NCBI GenBank assembly: GCA_023014335.1
Contig: JAECYW010000004.1
Span: 2,418,001 to 2,482,000, forward strand
Length of the DNA stretch: 64,000 bases
Direction: 5' to 3'
From: Galerina marginata
Taxonomy: Eukaryota > Basidiomycota > Agaricomycetes > Agaricales > Galerinaceae
The notes below the pieces were generated by a model that saw nothing but the letters and a program-made list of their open reading frames with translations, was not told the origin of the DNA and searched no databases. The translations under genes were made by a program, and so were the position numbers. Below, piece after piece: positions 42,062 to 53,590 of the stretch. Each line of letters begins with the position of its first letter. The first letter of the stretch is position 1.

Positions 42062-45000
42062 CTATACTTCAGGCGATACAGAAGGTGAGGCTGGAGGGGA
42101 AGGTATGATGTTTGTCTTGCGGCGCTTTGAAGGTCTTACAGGTACCTCTGGCTCTTCCTCTTCCTCTTGCTCTGGCTCTGGCTCTTGCTCTTGCGCATCT
42201 TGATCAACTGGCTGCTCAGGTTCCATATCGCGAGCGGTCAAGTAAGCCTCTTCCATAGCTTCAGGTGAAAGTGACCACCCTTTGATATCACCCAAGTGAA
42301 ACTTTCTATCACCTTCAGTTGCACCCCACTTGAAAGGATCGCGTCGGACTAGAAATACAACTCATCAATATAATTTAAATATAAAAAAATAATATGAACT
42401 CACGTAAAGCAGATTTCAAATCATCTCGTAGTGTGGCCTTATACCTATGTGGCTCCAAAAATGTGAAAACCTCGCATTCAGCTTCGATAGCTGCATTCAC
42501 AGGCTCTTCAAGATAGGACTCCTGAAAACAAAGCAGGATCTGACGCTTAAGAGTTGCTGGCGTACATCCTTTGGCGCCCTTGAGTTTATCCTGCTCGGCT
42601 TTGTTCTTGTAAACGAGAAGAGCTGAAGCCTGCTGAGCGATATATGGGATCCATAAAGAAGTACGAGGATCCTCGACAGGCTGCTTGGTTTGAAGATCGA
42701 TGATATCAACCGCCTTAAAAAGCCAGTCGATAAGAGCATAAGCCTGGCCTCTAGCATTTTGATAGCGCATGCGATCCTTTGGAGGAACCGAGTTGTGGTC
42801 GAAGGCTTCGATAGCTGCGAGACGTTCTTGAGAGAGGTGCTTGATATCATTGACCGCGATATATTTGTTGAACATGTAGGTTTGGAAGTCGAGGACGTTG
42901 ATGAAAATAATAAGATTGCAGAAGGCCATCAGGTCAAGGACGGAAGCAAAGCTTTCAAAATCAAAAAGGTGGGCATGCGTGACCTCTGTAATTAAAATGA
43001 TATTAAGCAGAGAAAAAAATATAAACTGAAAGGCTAACCATATCGCTTATACTTCTTCTTTACCAAACCTTGATAATAAAGCGAGGCAAGCCGGCAAAGC
43101 AGGATGCGAGTGGGCGTATGGTTGGTGTTGGAAATGTAGCTATCCAACATGAAAGCGTGAATGAGACCAATCATTGTATCCTGGATAGTTGAGGAAGCTA
43201 TATAGTGACCACCCGAGCAGATAGTGTGAAATGGGGTATAAACCCAGTGAGGGCAATCAGGACCCATTACCCTAGAAATCTGGGGTCAATAAACAAGTTA
43301 TAGCTAAATAGAGAAAAACTTACAGGCGAGTTTTGTGAGTCAACAATATGCCTTCCAAAATCCAGTAATCCAAATTGGGTAACTCCAAAGCGAATTGAAG
43401 AAAGAGGTTGACGTTTGCCAGTTCCAATAAAGCCGCGGCTCGATCTGCTTCTGGGTTTTCACTGATCTTGGCAAGTTCTTTCCTTGTGGCCTTCATCCAA
43501 AACTTGGCGCCGTCCCGGTTCCTGACCTCAATAACAGTACCCTGGCCATCACTATCAATGTGGCCAAGATGTAAGGCGCCGCTAAGACCAATGAGATACC
43601 ACGACATATCGCCATTAGGGAAGTGCTCGGTTTGACGATGGCAGAAAAGATCAGAGCCAGTAGCATTCCAAGCTATAAGCTCAGAAGAGTACCCGGTAGT
43701 TGGAAGAGGAGCAGTGGTGTTGGGAATGTCCAAGACGTTCAAGATTTTACCTTTATCACCCTGGTCAATGCAATCCAGGATCTGCTGCAGGTTTCCGGTG
43801 TGATGACAATCGTTAGGATTCTTGCTAACGACCGAATGATCTAACAAATAGTTAGTACTTGTTCAACCAGAAAGATCATTGAGCTTACCGTGGATACAAA
43901 GTGGTGAGGAGAGAGAGCCTATGGTGCTGAGAGAGCGCTGGGTAAATTCGATGTCTGACATCTCGCAATTAGTCAGAACTAGCTGTTTGTGCCGAACTCG
44001 ATCCTGGACAGCTTCAGGCTCTAATTCCTTGTACTCCTTTTCATCCATGATAAGGAAGTTACTATAAACTCCTTTCTGCGTGTGTCGAGGCTTGCCATTG
44101 ACATAACAAGACTCCACAGCTTTGAGAAGCCCATAAAAGTTCTGAGCGTCAGTTTTGTTCTGAAGTGATAATTCCATAGTCAGATATCTTAGGTCATATT
44201 ACCAGAAATGAGACTTACGTGAAAGGTTGGATGGACAATAGTGGGCCGGCCAAAAGCATCATAAAGAACCGCGTCGTTGACATCTTCAGACTTCTCTTCA
44301 TCATACATCTTGACTCTCTATCTCAGAGGATTTAGTAAAAGTAGCTTACATGTAAATATATTCTTACCTCAGGTGGATTCGTAACCACATCCAATTTAGC
44401 TTCAGGAAATGACATCTCAATCTCCTCCTGGGGAACATACGTCTTTTGATCCTCATCCAAATTGAAGAGTGGAATAGGCATGTAAGTGAGCAGTTCCGGT
44501 TTGCGTTTTTCTTTTCCTTTTCCCTTTCCTTTAGACTGAGTATTGCGTTTGGGGTTCTTCTGCTTAGGGTTCTTCTTGACGATAGGCTCTGGGAGAGGGC
44601 GTTTTTTACCGCGCTCACGCAATTTCCTCCCCAGCTCTAAATAAGACTAGACTTAGCATCAACAACCTTCAAATGAAATTTAAATTTACCCTCAGGATGC
44701 GACGCCGGTGGATCAGCAGGAGCTGCAGGGTCCTTATCCGCGGTTTCAGGAAGATCTATAGAAAGTAAAGTTAAAGCTAGCAACATATAAAAGAATATTG
44801 GTTTACTTACTGTCAGCTCCTAGAGCTGACAGGTCAGCAGGCCCTGCAGGTGCATCTCCAGTAGATTCTATATAATCTAAGGTTAAATCTAGAGACATTT
44901 AGATGAGTATAAATTTACCTTCTGGCTCAGGAGCAGGCTCAGGAGCAGGCGCGGGCTCAGGCGCGGGCTCAGGCGCGGGCGCAGGCACCTCAGAATCAGG

Positions 45001-46630
45001 ATCTGCATCATGTTCAGCATCTTCTTCTCCATCTTGGTTTTCATTACGCCTTTGCTCAGATCCACTGGCAATAGGGCCAGGAAGTAGCGGCTGTAGAACA
45101 GATGCCATAGGCCAGTTTGGTGAAACTGGGCCAACAATAAAGTTATGACCAGTGGCAGGCAACTCTGCGTTAACTGATTCTTAAGATGAAGAAACATTAG
45201 AGTATAATCAAAAGTTCATAGAGTAGATCAATAATACCAGGTTTAAACCATTCAATCTCTGAAGCGGTCATATCTTCAATGTCCGTCCAAGGCAATTCCG
45301 TGACCAGTCGTCGCATAGCTAGGTAAGGTTGTGTAGAACCTTCCGCTATATCAAATAGAGCTGTCCAGATCAGCTTCTCGACGCTGGATATGACTTCAGG
45401 CTTTTGATTTCCCAAAGCCTTGGAAAACTTGAATTTTCTTATAAGAATATAGCTTCAAAGGTGGATTTAAAGTTAAGCACTTACACAAAGCAGTTCTTCT
45501 TTGTCCCATACTGCCGAAACCAGCTTGTGGCTACTAAGTAAAAAAATTGGTGATACCAGCAAGGCTATCTGGAGGGGTAGCCGAAAGCCTGCAGGATGGG
45601 TGTCCACCGCAACCTTGGTGAACAATTCCTTTTCCTCTTCAGTTAAAGCGTTATTGACGCTATAGAGGTAGAGTTGAAGATCAAAAGTAACTTGAATATA
45701 AATATAAATTTACTTACGTCTCCGAAGGAAAAAACAAGTCCTGCAGATCTTCTGGAAGATCTGGTATAGCCTTTTTTGAGGTGTACTCGGTAGTCAAAAG
45801 GTGTCTCAAGTGCATAGCGGCAAGTTGTAGGTTCCATAGGGTTTGAAACCCACTTGCGGTCTTTACCAGACGACCTAGGAACTGCATGGAGTTCACGTGA
45901 ACATTATCCGGGGAATAAGGTTGCTCCAGCTGAGCTTGGCTCTGAAAATTCACGCGCGCAGCTTGGAGAATAGTTTGACAGTCATTCAGCAAGTTTTTCT
46001 GTAAATATTCAGAATAAAACTCAGGAAAAATACAAGGGAAACTCACTCTAAAGGTCAATTTAGGCAGGGTGAGTTTGGGGTGCCGTGGAACCGGAACATT
46101 ACATTGGCGCTCCAGCAACTTTGCACCGATGTCTAAGATCAGGTATAAACAGAGCAAATTGACAATATCGTTATAGACTTTGACAGTTTTACGCCCTCCG
46201 CTTTTATAAACTATCAAGGCCTGGCTAGGAGCGGTGACAGCAGAATTGGAATCCTGTATAAGAAGATGGCGGCGAAGAAGGGCATCCCCTGTAATCAAAT
46301 GTTCATTGAAGTTGATTTCAAAACGATCAAGAGTTCGCGCTAGACGCTACCAAAGCAAACATCAGAGAAAATCCAAGCTTTAGATCTTCTAGACTGAAAC
46401 ATACCCTCAAAGACCTATTTAAAGAGCCTTGCCCTTCAAAAACATCAGAGAGACTAGGCTCAGTCAGGCTATCTGTGTTCCAGGGGTAAGCGGCAAGCAG
46501 CAAGGAGTCCACCCTAGGTGAATAGGAATGGTTGGTTTGACCTAAACAATAAAGGAATTAGGAGCCATTTTAGTTAAGCAATAGAGTTGAAATACCCTGA
46601 GAAACAGCTGCAGAAGAAGTTGATTGCATA
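42062..46630 (-). CDS. JmjC-like (cupin fold) protein, cassette copy B
   Basis: A multi-exon gene (about 12-14 exons), ATG at 46630 (MQSTSSAAVSQ, GTATTTC donor), stop TAG at 42062. N-terminal exons are unrecognised (LITGDALLRRHLLIQDSNS..., SYSPRVDSLLLAAYPW). Middle exons are low-complexity: P/A/E repeats at about 44920-45000 and a K/R-rich, nuclear-localisation-like stretch at about 44500-44620. The catalytic-type region is at about 43320-43850: SWYLIGLSGALHLGHIDSDG with HxD, GTVIEVRNRDGAKFW, then CPHWVYTPFHTICSGGHYIA in the next exon. This arrangement is that of agaricomycete JmjC-domain proteins, Fe(II)/2-oxoglutarate oxygenases that often demethylate histones. The C-terminus is acidic then basic (RPSKRRKT). 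Demethylase activity is inferred from family only. Confidence 0.68.
44920..45000 (-). repeat. Pro-Ala-Glu coding repeat
   Basis: Tandem GCGCCTGAGCCC-type units encode APEPAPEPAPAPEPAPEPE within the JmjC-like protein. It is a flexible linker by composition. Confidence 0.8.
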
Positions 46631-46713
46631 GGTATTGTCAAGAAAAGAAGCAGGAAGGTAAGAGGCAAAACCAACCAACCAACCAACGTGAACACACGCC
46701 ATACGTCTGGCAG

Positions 46714-46788
46714 GTGGCGGTGTGGCACCCGGAATATCCGGGCCGGAGCAGAGTCGCGACTCTGCTCCGGCATGCTCCGGCCCGCCAC
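46714..46788. repeat. Palindrome upstream of JmjC-like gene B
   Basis: The perfect 28-bp core at 46743-46770 is CCGGAGCAGAGTCG plus its reverse complement. It is set in a larger imperfect inverted structure from GTGGCGG to CCGCCAC. It lies about 110 bp upstream of the ATG, matching the place of the different palindrome at 10792 in copy A. GCAGAGT...ACTCTGC is common to both. Confidence 0.85.
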
Positions 46789-49700
46789 TCCCCTCGGTCA
46801 GATCGTAAACCACTGCAAAAAAGACTTTGATATAATATAGTTTATTATTGATATCTAACTAATTCTAATTCTAAAAACTAATAACTAAGTTACACTTCAG
46901 TTGTGGAGGTGCAGGGAGTTGGAGAGCGGGTGCAAAATGGGTTGGTGGTATGGTGTAGCAGGTCAGGAGGTGACTGCTAAACAATGAAGGCGAGGGCATA
47001 GGAGGCCGACGCACGAGCATCGGGTCTGAATGACGAGGGCGAGCACGTAAGAGACCGACGCACGGGCAGCTGGGCGGGCGGGCGTGAGGTGTCTGGAGAG
47101 GCGTGAGGTGGCGACGAGCAGGGAAAACCCCAGGGAGGCGGGCATGGGGGAGACAACCGCAAATCGGGTGAGGGTAGGTGAAGGAGACGAAAATTGTCTC
47201 CTTCACCTTCCTCATATCCGAGCAACGGCAGCTGAAATGCTGCCGCTGCGCCGCCGCCAGTATAACCCAGCAGCAGCAACAGAGCGAATCTGCTGTGCGT
47301 CATCGTCTCCATGCCATGTCTGCACAACAGCAGCGGGGTGCTCCTGCTGCTGCTCTCGTCGTCGCTGTCCCCGCATCGTGTTCGAGCGACAGCAGTGCTG
47401 ATGCTGCCGCTGCTGCTCCGTGTCGTCATCGCTGTGTCGTGTTAGTGCGACAGCAGCACCACCCTATGTTGCTGTCATCCAGGTTGAGTGAAGGATAGCC
47501 GTTGATGGGCATTCGAGGCGAAAGGGGCGAGGTGGAGGGGCTGGCAAGGGATCAGCGAGAGAGAAATGGGTGGGGAAATGAGACCAGCGGAACGAGTCGG
47601 TATTTTTACCGACTCATTCCGTGACGCACCGTACGGGCCTCCCTCACTAGGTAGGGTCTGCCCTTGCCGCTTTTACCCCCCCTCCCCAACGCAAACCCGT
47701 TGAATTTCGATCCCCATGGCTCAAGGGCTGATGGGGCGTCATGACGCGGCGCGAGTCGATCGCGCTATGTGGGACCTAAGATGTGAGAGAAAGTGAGTGA
47801 AAAAGTGCAAAGGTATAATAATAAAATACGTACAAACCCATCCCAAGTCGGCCGACCTCCGTCAACGAGGGGAGAAGCACGCGACTGGTGGTGTGCGCGG
47901 GGGTTAGGGCAGTCACTGCCGGTCGTCGTCGGTGTCCCGAAGTCGGGGGGATTCAAACGGCGTACTCGCGAGAGTTCCGACATATCGCCGTTTGCGAGAC
48001 GGAGGAGGGGGCGGGGGTGTCGTATGCGAAACGGCTGGCTGTAGGGAATTAGAAGGTGGGCGATGGGTAGCCGCAGCCTCCGAGCGGCGTAGTGCATAGA
48101 AGAGGGCAGTGCGGGTGTGCTGCGAACCCCCCCACCCCACCCCCCCCACACGGTCGACGTAGCCTGGTGGGTGGAGTGGTCGGCTCCGGATCGGAAAACG
48201 ACGGCGGTTGGGGCTACTGCTGCCTGTCGTTCGTCGACTTGGCAGGTATGGGCGGCAGAAGGCCTGTAGGTGATTAATGAGCGGTGGTGGGGAGGTTGTG
48301 GTGGGTGTGCTTACCTGCTGCCATCGTCACGACCTCGGGCTGCCATTCCCTTACCTCCCGCGGCTGTTTCCTCGCCTCTACACCTGCCGTGGCAGGCACG
48401 CGGCACTGCTAGAGTTCCAGCCCATGCGGGACGTTGGGAGTCGGAGCGTAAGCTGTCGGGAAATAGGCGGCCGCGGGAGTCCCGACGCATGGCGTTTGGC
48501 GGGTCCAGGCAACGCGACTGGGGTCGCGGAAGTTGAGGAGTGCGGGCGGTGGCCATCGTCTGCAAAACGGGTGGCCGTAGGGGCGTTGGAAGAGAGCCAA
48601 CGAGCGGTCGCCGGCGCCCAGTGGCGTGGTGGTATGCGAGAGGGTGGTGATGGGCTGCGTATGCCCGCGCCCACGCCATGACGTGGAGAGAGGCCCCTCG
48701 TTGCAAAAAGACGGGCGGTTGGGCTGCTCGTTGGCCGTCACCATCGACGTAGCAGGAATTGGCACCAGCAAAGCCTGTGGTTGGGTTAGTGAAGCGGTGG
48801 TGGGGACGATGTGGTGCGTGTACTCACCTGCCGCCGTTTTCATCACCTCCTGCTGTCATTTCCTCACCTCCCCGCTGCCGTTTTCCTTTCTGCCAACACC
48901 TGACGTGCGGTGCGCGTCGACGACGTCCCGGTTTTCGTAGTCATAGTCTTAGTCGTTATCTTGGGCGCTTCGTGTCGATCGGATGGCGGTGCGACGCGGG
49001 AGCCGCTACGGCCCTGCTACCGTGGTGGCGTGGCGTCAATAGTGGGCGACATCGTCGGCGATGGAGGCAGGTGGTGGTGGGTGAGGTGGTGGTGAGAGGG
49101 AAGAGTCAACGCGTGACATGTCACGGCATTGATGGCACGGTATAGGCAGCCTCGGCTGGTGCAGCAGTCGCGTTATCTGGGGGGGATGGAGGTAGGGCCG
49201 ACGGGGTGAGAGCATTCTCAAAAGATAAAATCTTGAAAATGATTTCACAGGCCGTAAGAAATCAACGAGCGCGACACGACGCGCTTTCATGTGATCTTGA
49301 TTTGTTTGTCAACAGCGTCTTGACAAACTCAATCACATGACGGTTTGAACTTGCGGCCGAAACTTCAACTTCAACATTCCGAACTCCAACCTCCACCATT
49401 CCCTGCCCCCTGCCCGTGTGCCCCTCCCTCAAACGATGTGGGCCGGGCTTTCGCACCTCCTCAGTCAGCACTGACGGTTGACGCCCGCTCACTGTCTCCG
49501 CCCTCTCATCTGTCGTCCAGCCGGCCCACACCACGTCAACGCCGTCCGAAAAGGTGGGGGAGGAGCGGCTGCTGATGGAAAGAGAGTACCATTGATCATC
49601 CAGGGTATGTGGCTCAATCTTCAACACTTTTGGCATTGACAATGGCTTCTACAGTTATACTTCTAGCTCCCAAAACGACGTCGACGCGAACACCATGGCC

Positions 49701-50494
49701 CACTCCTCCTCAAAACCGGATGGGTGCCACCCACCGCTTCCACCTTTTCAACCGGCAGGTCTACACCCCACGCCTGCCTCTCTATATGTGGATGACGCCC
49801 CGCCTCCTCCACTTCCACTATCACCGTATCCTCAAACGCCGCCGCGCACGCTTACCATCACCACCTCCGCAATCTTCGACTCGTGTCAACCAACCTGCCA
49901 TATTAAACCCCTCGAACGGTGCTAAGCACAGCCTCCATAACGTCCGCCTCCTTCACGAACATCATCTACGTACGCACTCTCTCCGCCTCAACTGCTACCG
50001 CGGCCTTCCTCTACCCTTTAATTGGCGAACACGAAGGTTAGACGACAAGCGGGCAAATGCAACGGACCGAGGTCGAGGAGGCCAACGCGAAAGACCAGGA
50101 GCTAAACACAAAGGACCGAGGACCAGGATGCGAACACGAATGCGAGCAACCGAGGAACAGGACGTGAACGCGAACGGACCGGGGATCAGGCGAAGGCAAA
50201 GCGTTGACGATAATGAGGCAAAAGCGAAGGACATACCCAGGTACGTACGCCCTAAACCTCGGTAGTGACCGCGCTAACCCATATTATGTATATTATGTTC
50301 TCAATAGGTCAATAATGATGTCTGACACCTGCTGACCCCCCCACCGAGGTTCCTTTTCGTTGAGATGCAGACATGGCATGGTCTACTTGGCTTTTGCACC
50401 GTCCACACCTGATTTATTTTTATAGCATGCGTAGTATACTTGAGTAGGGTAGAATCAAATATAATTAAATTTTATTGTCCCCAAGTATCCCTCG

Positions 50495-51060
50495 GTGCAA
50501 GTCGTATGACTTTGGAAATCAGGGAGAAAATCCCGTGATGTTACGCGTCGCGTGACACTTCGCGTTGGTTTAAAGTCCTCGCCGCCTCCTTCTCTTCCTC
50601 ACGCGAGTCCACCCGGATAGGTCGATAGCGCACCGCCCTCATGGGAGACTGCCACGCCGTCTTTTTTCACCTAGGTTTTCTTTTCGGGAACTCGATGAGG
50701 CGTAAGGCTCTGGCGGTGACCGCCATCCGATGTCGCCTCTGTCGGTGTTCCCTGGTTCTTCGTGAAGTTTTTTGCATTCTCGAGGTACGTGTACACTTTT
50801 ATTTACTTTTCCATCTTCTTATTCCACTATGCTTCAGATTCCAAGCGTGGATACACGAGCTGGAATATGCTCGGTGCCGCATGGCATGGTGCCAGCACCT
50901 GCCTCTGTTGGGGTTCCCTGGTTCGCCACGCGACATTTTGTGCATTCCTGAGGTACGTGTATGTTTTTCTTTACTTTTCAAACTTCTTAGTGAACCACTC
51001 TTTAGATTCCGAGCGTGGATACACACGCCCGGACACCCTCAGTGCGACGTGGCACAGTGT
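50495..51060 (+). repeat. Conserved GC-rich module and tandem unit, copy B
   Basis: The first part matches 12266-12630 of copy A (GGATAGGTCGATAGCGCACC, TAAGGCTCTGGC, GCCATCCGATGTCGCCTC). A unit of about 170 bp then occurs twice, at 50745-50890 and 50915-51060. Each has GAGGTACGTGTA-type donor-like sequence, a T-rich tract, an AGATTCC acceptor-like site and GCGTGGATACAC. The exon-intron look without a conserved frame suggests a non-coding repeat or transcript. Confidence 0.55.
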
Positions 51061-51569
51061 CCGCACCCGCCTCCTGGCCTTTGACCAACAACCTCAGGCG
51101 TGCTGTGGGCGCCGTCACCGACTTCTCAACCTCAACGCACATCCCTCCGCTGTCTCCCTCCCACCACAACTCTCGCCTCGCCACGATATACCTGTACTAG
51201 GACCCATCGTATTGCCTCGGTCCGACTCTCGCCTCAGCATCAAGAACACCACCCACCCATCTCCCGCGGCACCATTGTTGGCCTGTATGGCTTCGTCTCC
51301 CGCACTCGCATTGTGTTCGTCGGCAGAGTACCAGGCAGGGGCGCGGAAGTACTTGACCTCCAGGAGAGGGGGGGGCATAGGGCTACAAAAGTATGTATTA
51401 TTTGACTCTATGTCAAAAACTTGCTTACCTTCCCACCCAGCTCCACAGGTCAATCTCAGGCTGAAGCCGCCGTAGGTTCTTCCTGCGGCGGTATGAATCC
51501 CCCTCTTGCTCAGTCGTCCTCGGCCTTCCCCACTCCCTAAGCGTCGTAACCCAACTCGGAAGGATTGAG

Positions 51570-52335
51570 GTGGCTGCTAGCCTGAGCTTCACCTGTGTTT
51601 GCCGGTGCATGGATGACGCTCCCCTGCGCCCCCAGGCTCCCCCGACAGCCTACCCCTCGGGGCTCCAGCCCGTCGCCTCCAACGACAAGCAGATCCACCG
51701 CCGCGTCTCCCGCATAGACCTCGACTTTGAGCAGGCCCTGCGCGCAGAGGGCACCGTCGTCCTCAGAGAGGGCATCGATGTCAACACACTCGGGGTAGAC
51801 TCGCCCTCGCCCGCCCGTTGCACACCCGTTAATCGTGCCATCTCCCGCGTTGCCCTCCAGCCTTCCACACCGACCGTCGTGCCCCCGACTCCACCCTCGT
51901 CCTCGATGGCTCCGCAGGCCACGACGTCAAGACTCGGCCTAAATGCGAGCACTGCGGCATTTACGGGGCCCTCGCCTGCGTCCTCGTCCCACGACCTGGT
52001 GACGGATGTGGAAGAGGCGGAGAGGCAGACGAACAGACGCTCCATGTATCAGTCACTGGGCACGTCGAGCAGTCCCGACCTGGCGACGTTGTTGAGAAAG
52101 GCAAAGGAGCGCGGGGGTGCGCTGGTCGTGCAGTCGAAGAAGGACTCGAAGAGGCGCGACGATCGCGAGCTGCCGCCACCACTGCCTGGCCCGCCAACGT
52201 CGTATTCGTCAATGACACTCGTGGCATCCCCGTCCTCGTTTTCTTCCAGACACGAGGAAGGCAACCCCGCAGAATGGGTCCTGACAAGCCCCCACCGGTA
52301 CAAGGATAACGGAACGGTCAAGGTGAGAGTACCAT
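51570..52335 (+). pseudogene. Possible captured fragment of a GC-rich host gene
   Basis: The frame from about 51609 onwards is gene-like: balanced composition (LDFEQALRAEGTVVLREGID; SSPDLATLLRKAKERGGALV; PAEWVLTSPHRYKDNGTVK) ending at a GTGAGAGT donor at about 52323. Its codon use is GC-rich, unlike the AT-rich cassette genes. No downstream exon is evident, and repeats flank it on both sides. The family is not securely recognised. It may be a transposed piece of a single-copy gene located elsewhere. Confidence 0.4.
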
Positions 52336-53400
52336 TTATTTATTCTGTTTATTGAATCTCACTATCCGCCCAAAAAGGCCCCTACGATGGTCATGCTCGA
52401 CACGGACGGTGGTTTCAACTATCCAGTCGCCCTGCTGCTCTATCGGGGCATCTTCAATCCTGGGTTTGAGTTGAGGACCCGATTCAACCTCCTCCCAGAT
52501 CCCAGGTGTGGATACACCGCTCACACACCGTAGGCACTGAGTGTTTCCCCCGCACCCCACCTTCCGACCTCTGGCAGTGCGGCTGGCACTGTCACCACCT
52601 TCTTGACCTCAACACGCCTCCCTTTGCCGCCTCTTCATAACTCTCACCTCATGTCATCGCCCTCGGTCACCAAGAACCCCACCCACCTGTCTCCCATGGC
52701 GCCGTCTCTTAGCACCCGCGTCATGTTCGTTGGCGGAGTGCCAGGCAGGAGGGCAGATGTACTTGACTTCAACGCGCCTGCCTCCACCACCGCCCGCCCA
52801 CCACATTCCCCTTGCTAGGTTATCCCCGGTACCGTAACCGTCAGGCTCATGCACCCGCCAGGTTTGTTGTTCCTCCACCTCCTCACCTTCTAAACTCAAT
52901 TATTAATATCGATTTTCAGTGACTTGAGGAGAGCCTTCGAATCTCGGATGACGTGCCATCCTCACCTTGACTTCGACACCCCTCGCTTCATTGTTTCGCT
53001 CCCCCGCCCACCACTACTCTTGCCTCCTCAAGGACACCACCCATTCAGTCTCAACTATTCGGTCGGCCCTATGCTGCTGCCTATCGCCCTTTGCCTTATC
53101 TGTCTCCACCCTGCCTCGCTTCAACTCGAACGGTGTTTTGCTGGCGATCATCAACTCGCTTTGATCGCCTGCACGCCCACCACGCCTCCTCTCCCGTTTC
53201 GTCGCCTCCATTTACGTTTTGCCCTGTGGTTGTGCTTGCTTTGCTGCCTACCTGTGACGATCTGCCCTGTGGTTGCGCTGCCTCCATCATCTGCCTTTGT
53301 AGACATTGTAAAAGTTGACATTGATGATTGATGTTGACATCTTCCCTCCCTGCCATTGTTGCCCTACTATATAAGATCTGTTGGTGCATATTTACTCAGC

Positions 53401-53590
53401 TGCTAGAAGTATAGTAGACTTATTTATTAGCTTATTCAAAGTAATACAAGTTGACTGTATGGATTGTTTTAGGTGTTCAGTACCGGTAAGCCTAATATTT
53501 CTATTCATAGACTTGGATATGGTGATGAGTCACCGGTGATGAGTTGCCTTTGACTTAAGCACCTTATCTTTAACCCTCATCTTCATCATC
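53401..53590 (+). promoter_or_regulatory. Upstream region of TET-like gene B
   Basis: The sequence returns to AT-rich. It contains a short duplication (GGTGATGAGT and CGGTGATGAGT, 53520-53545). There is no clear TATA box. Confidence 0.35.

Larger units (their letters stand above)
46870..53400. other. GC-rich spacer between JmjC and TET-like genes, copy B
   Basis: About 6.5 kb of GC-rich sequence has many overlapping, mutually antisense ORFs that are rich in R, P, S and A and lack recognisable domains. Large imperfect repeats are visible: 47990-48250 against 48500-48760, then 48250-48430 against 48760-48920 (each with a CTTACCTGC or CTCACCTGC splice-like element); 50745-50890 against 50915-51060; and 51060-51370 against 52590-52790. 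I treat it as non-coding repeat DNA apart from the possible gene fragment at 51570-52330. Confidence 0.55.

Noticed and set aside
42062..42295. Separate small acidic gene
   Set aside because: It is the last exon of the JmjC-like gene, joined by a short intron to the exon ending at about 42405.
46870..51475. Many ORFs of 60-237 codons on both strands in the GC-rich spacer
   Set aside because: They overlap in antisense, lack domains, differ between repeat units by frame, and have no copy-A counterpart.
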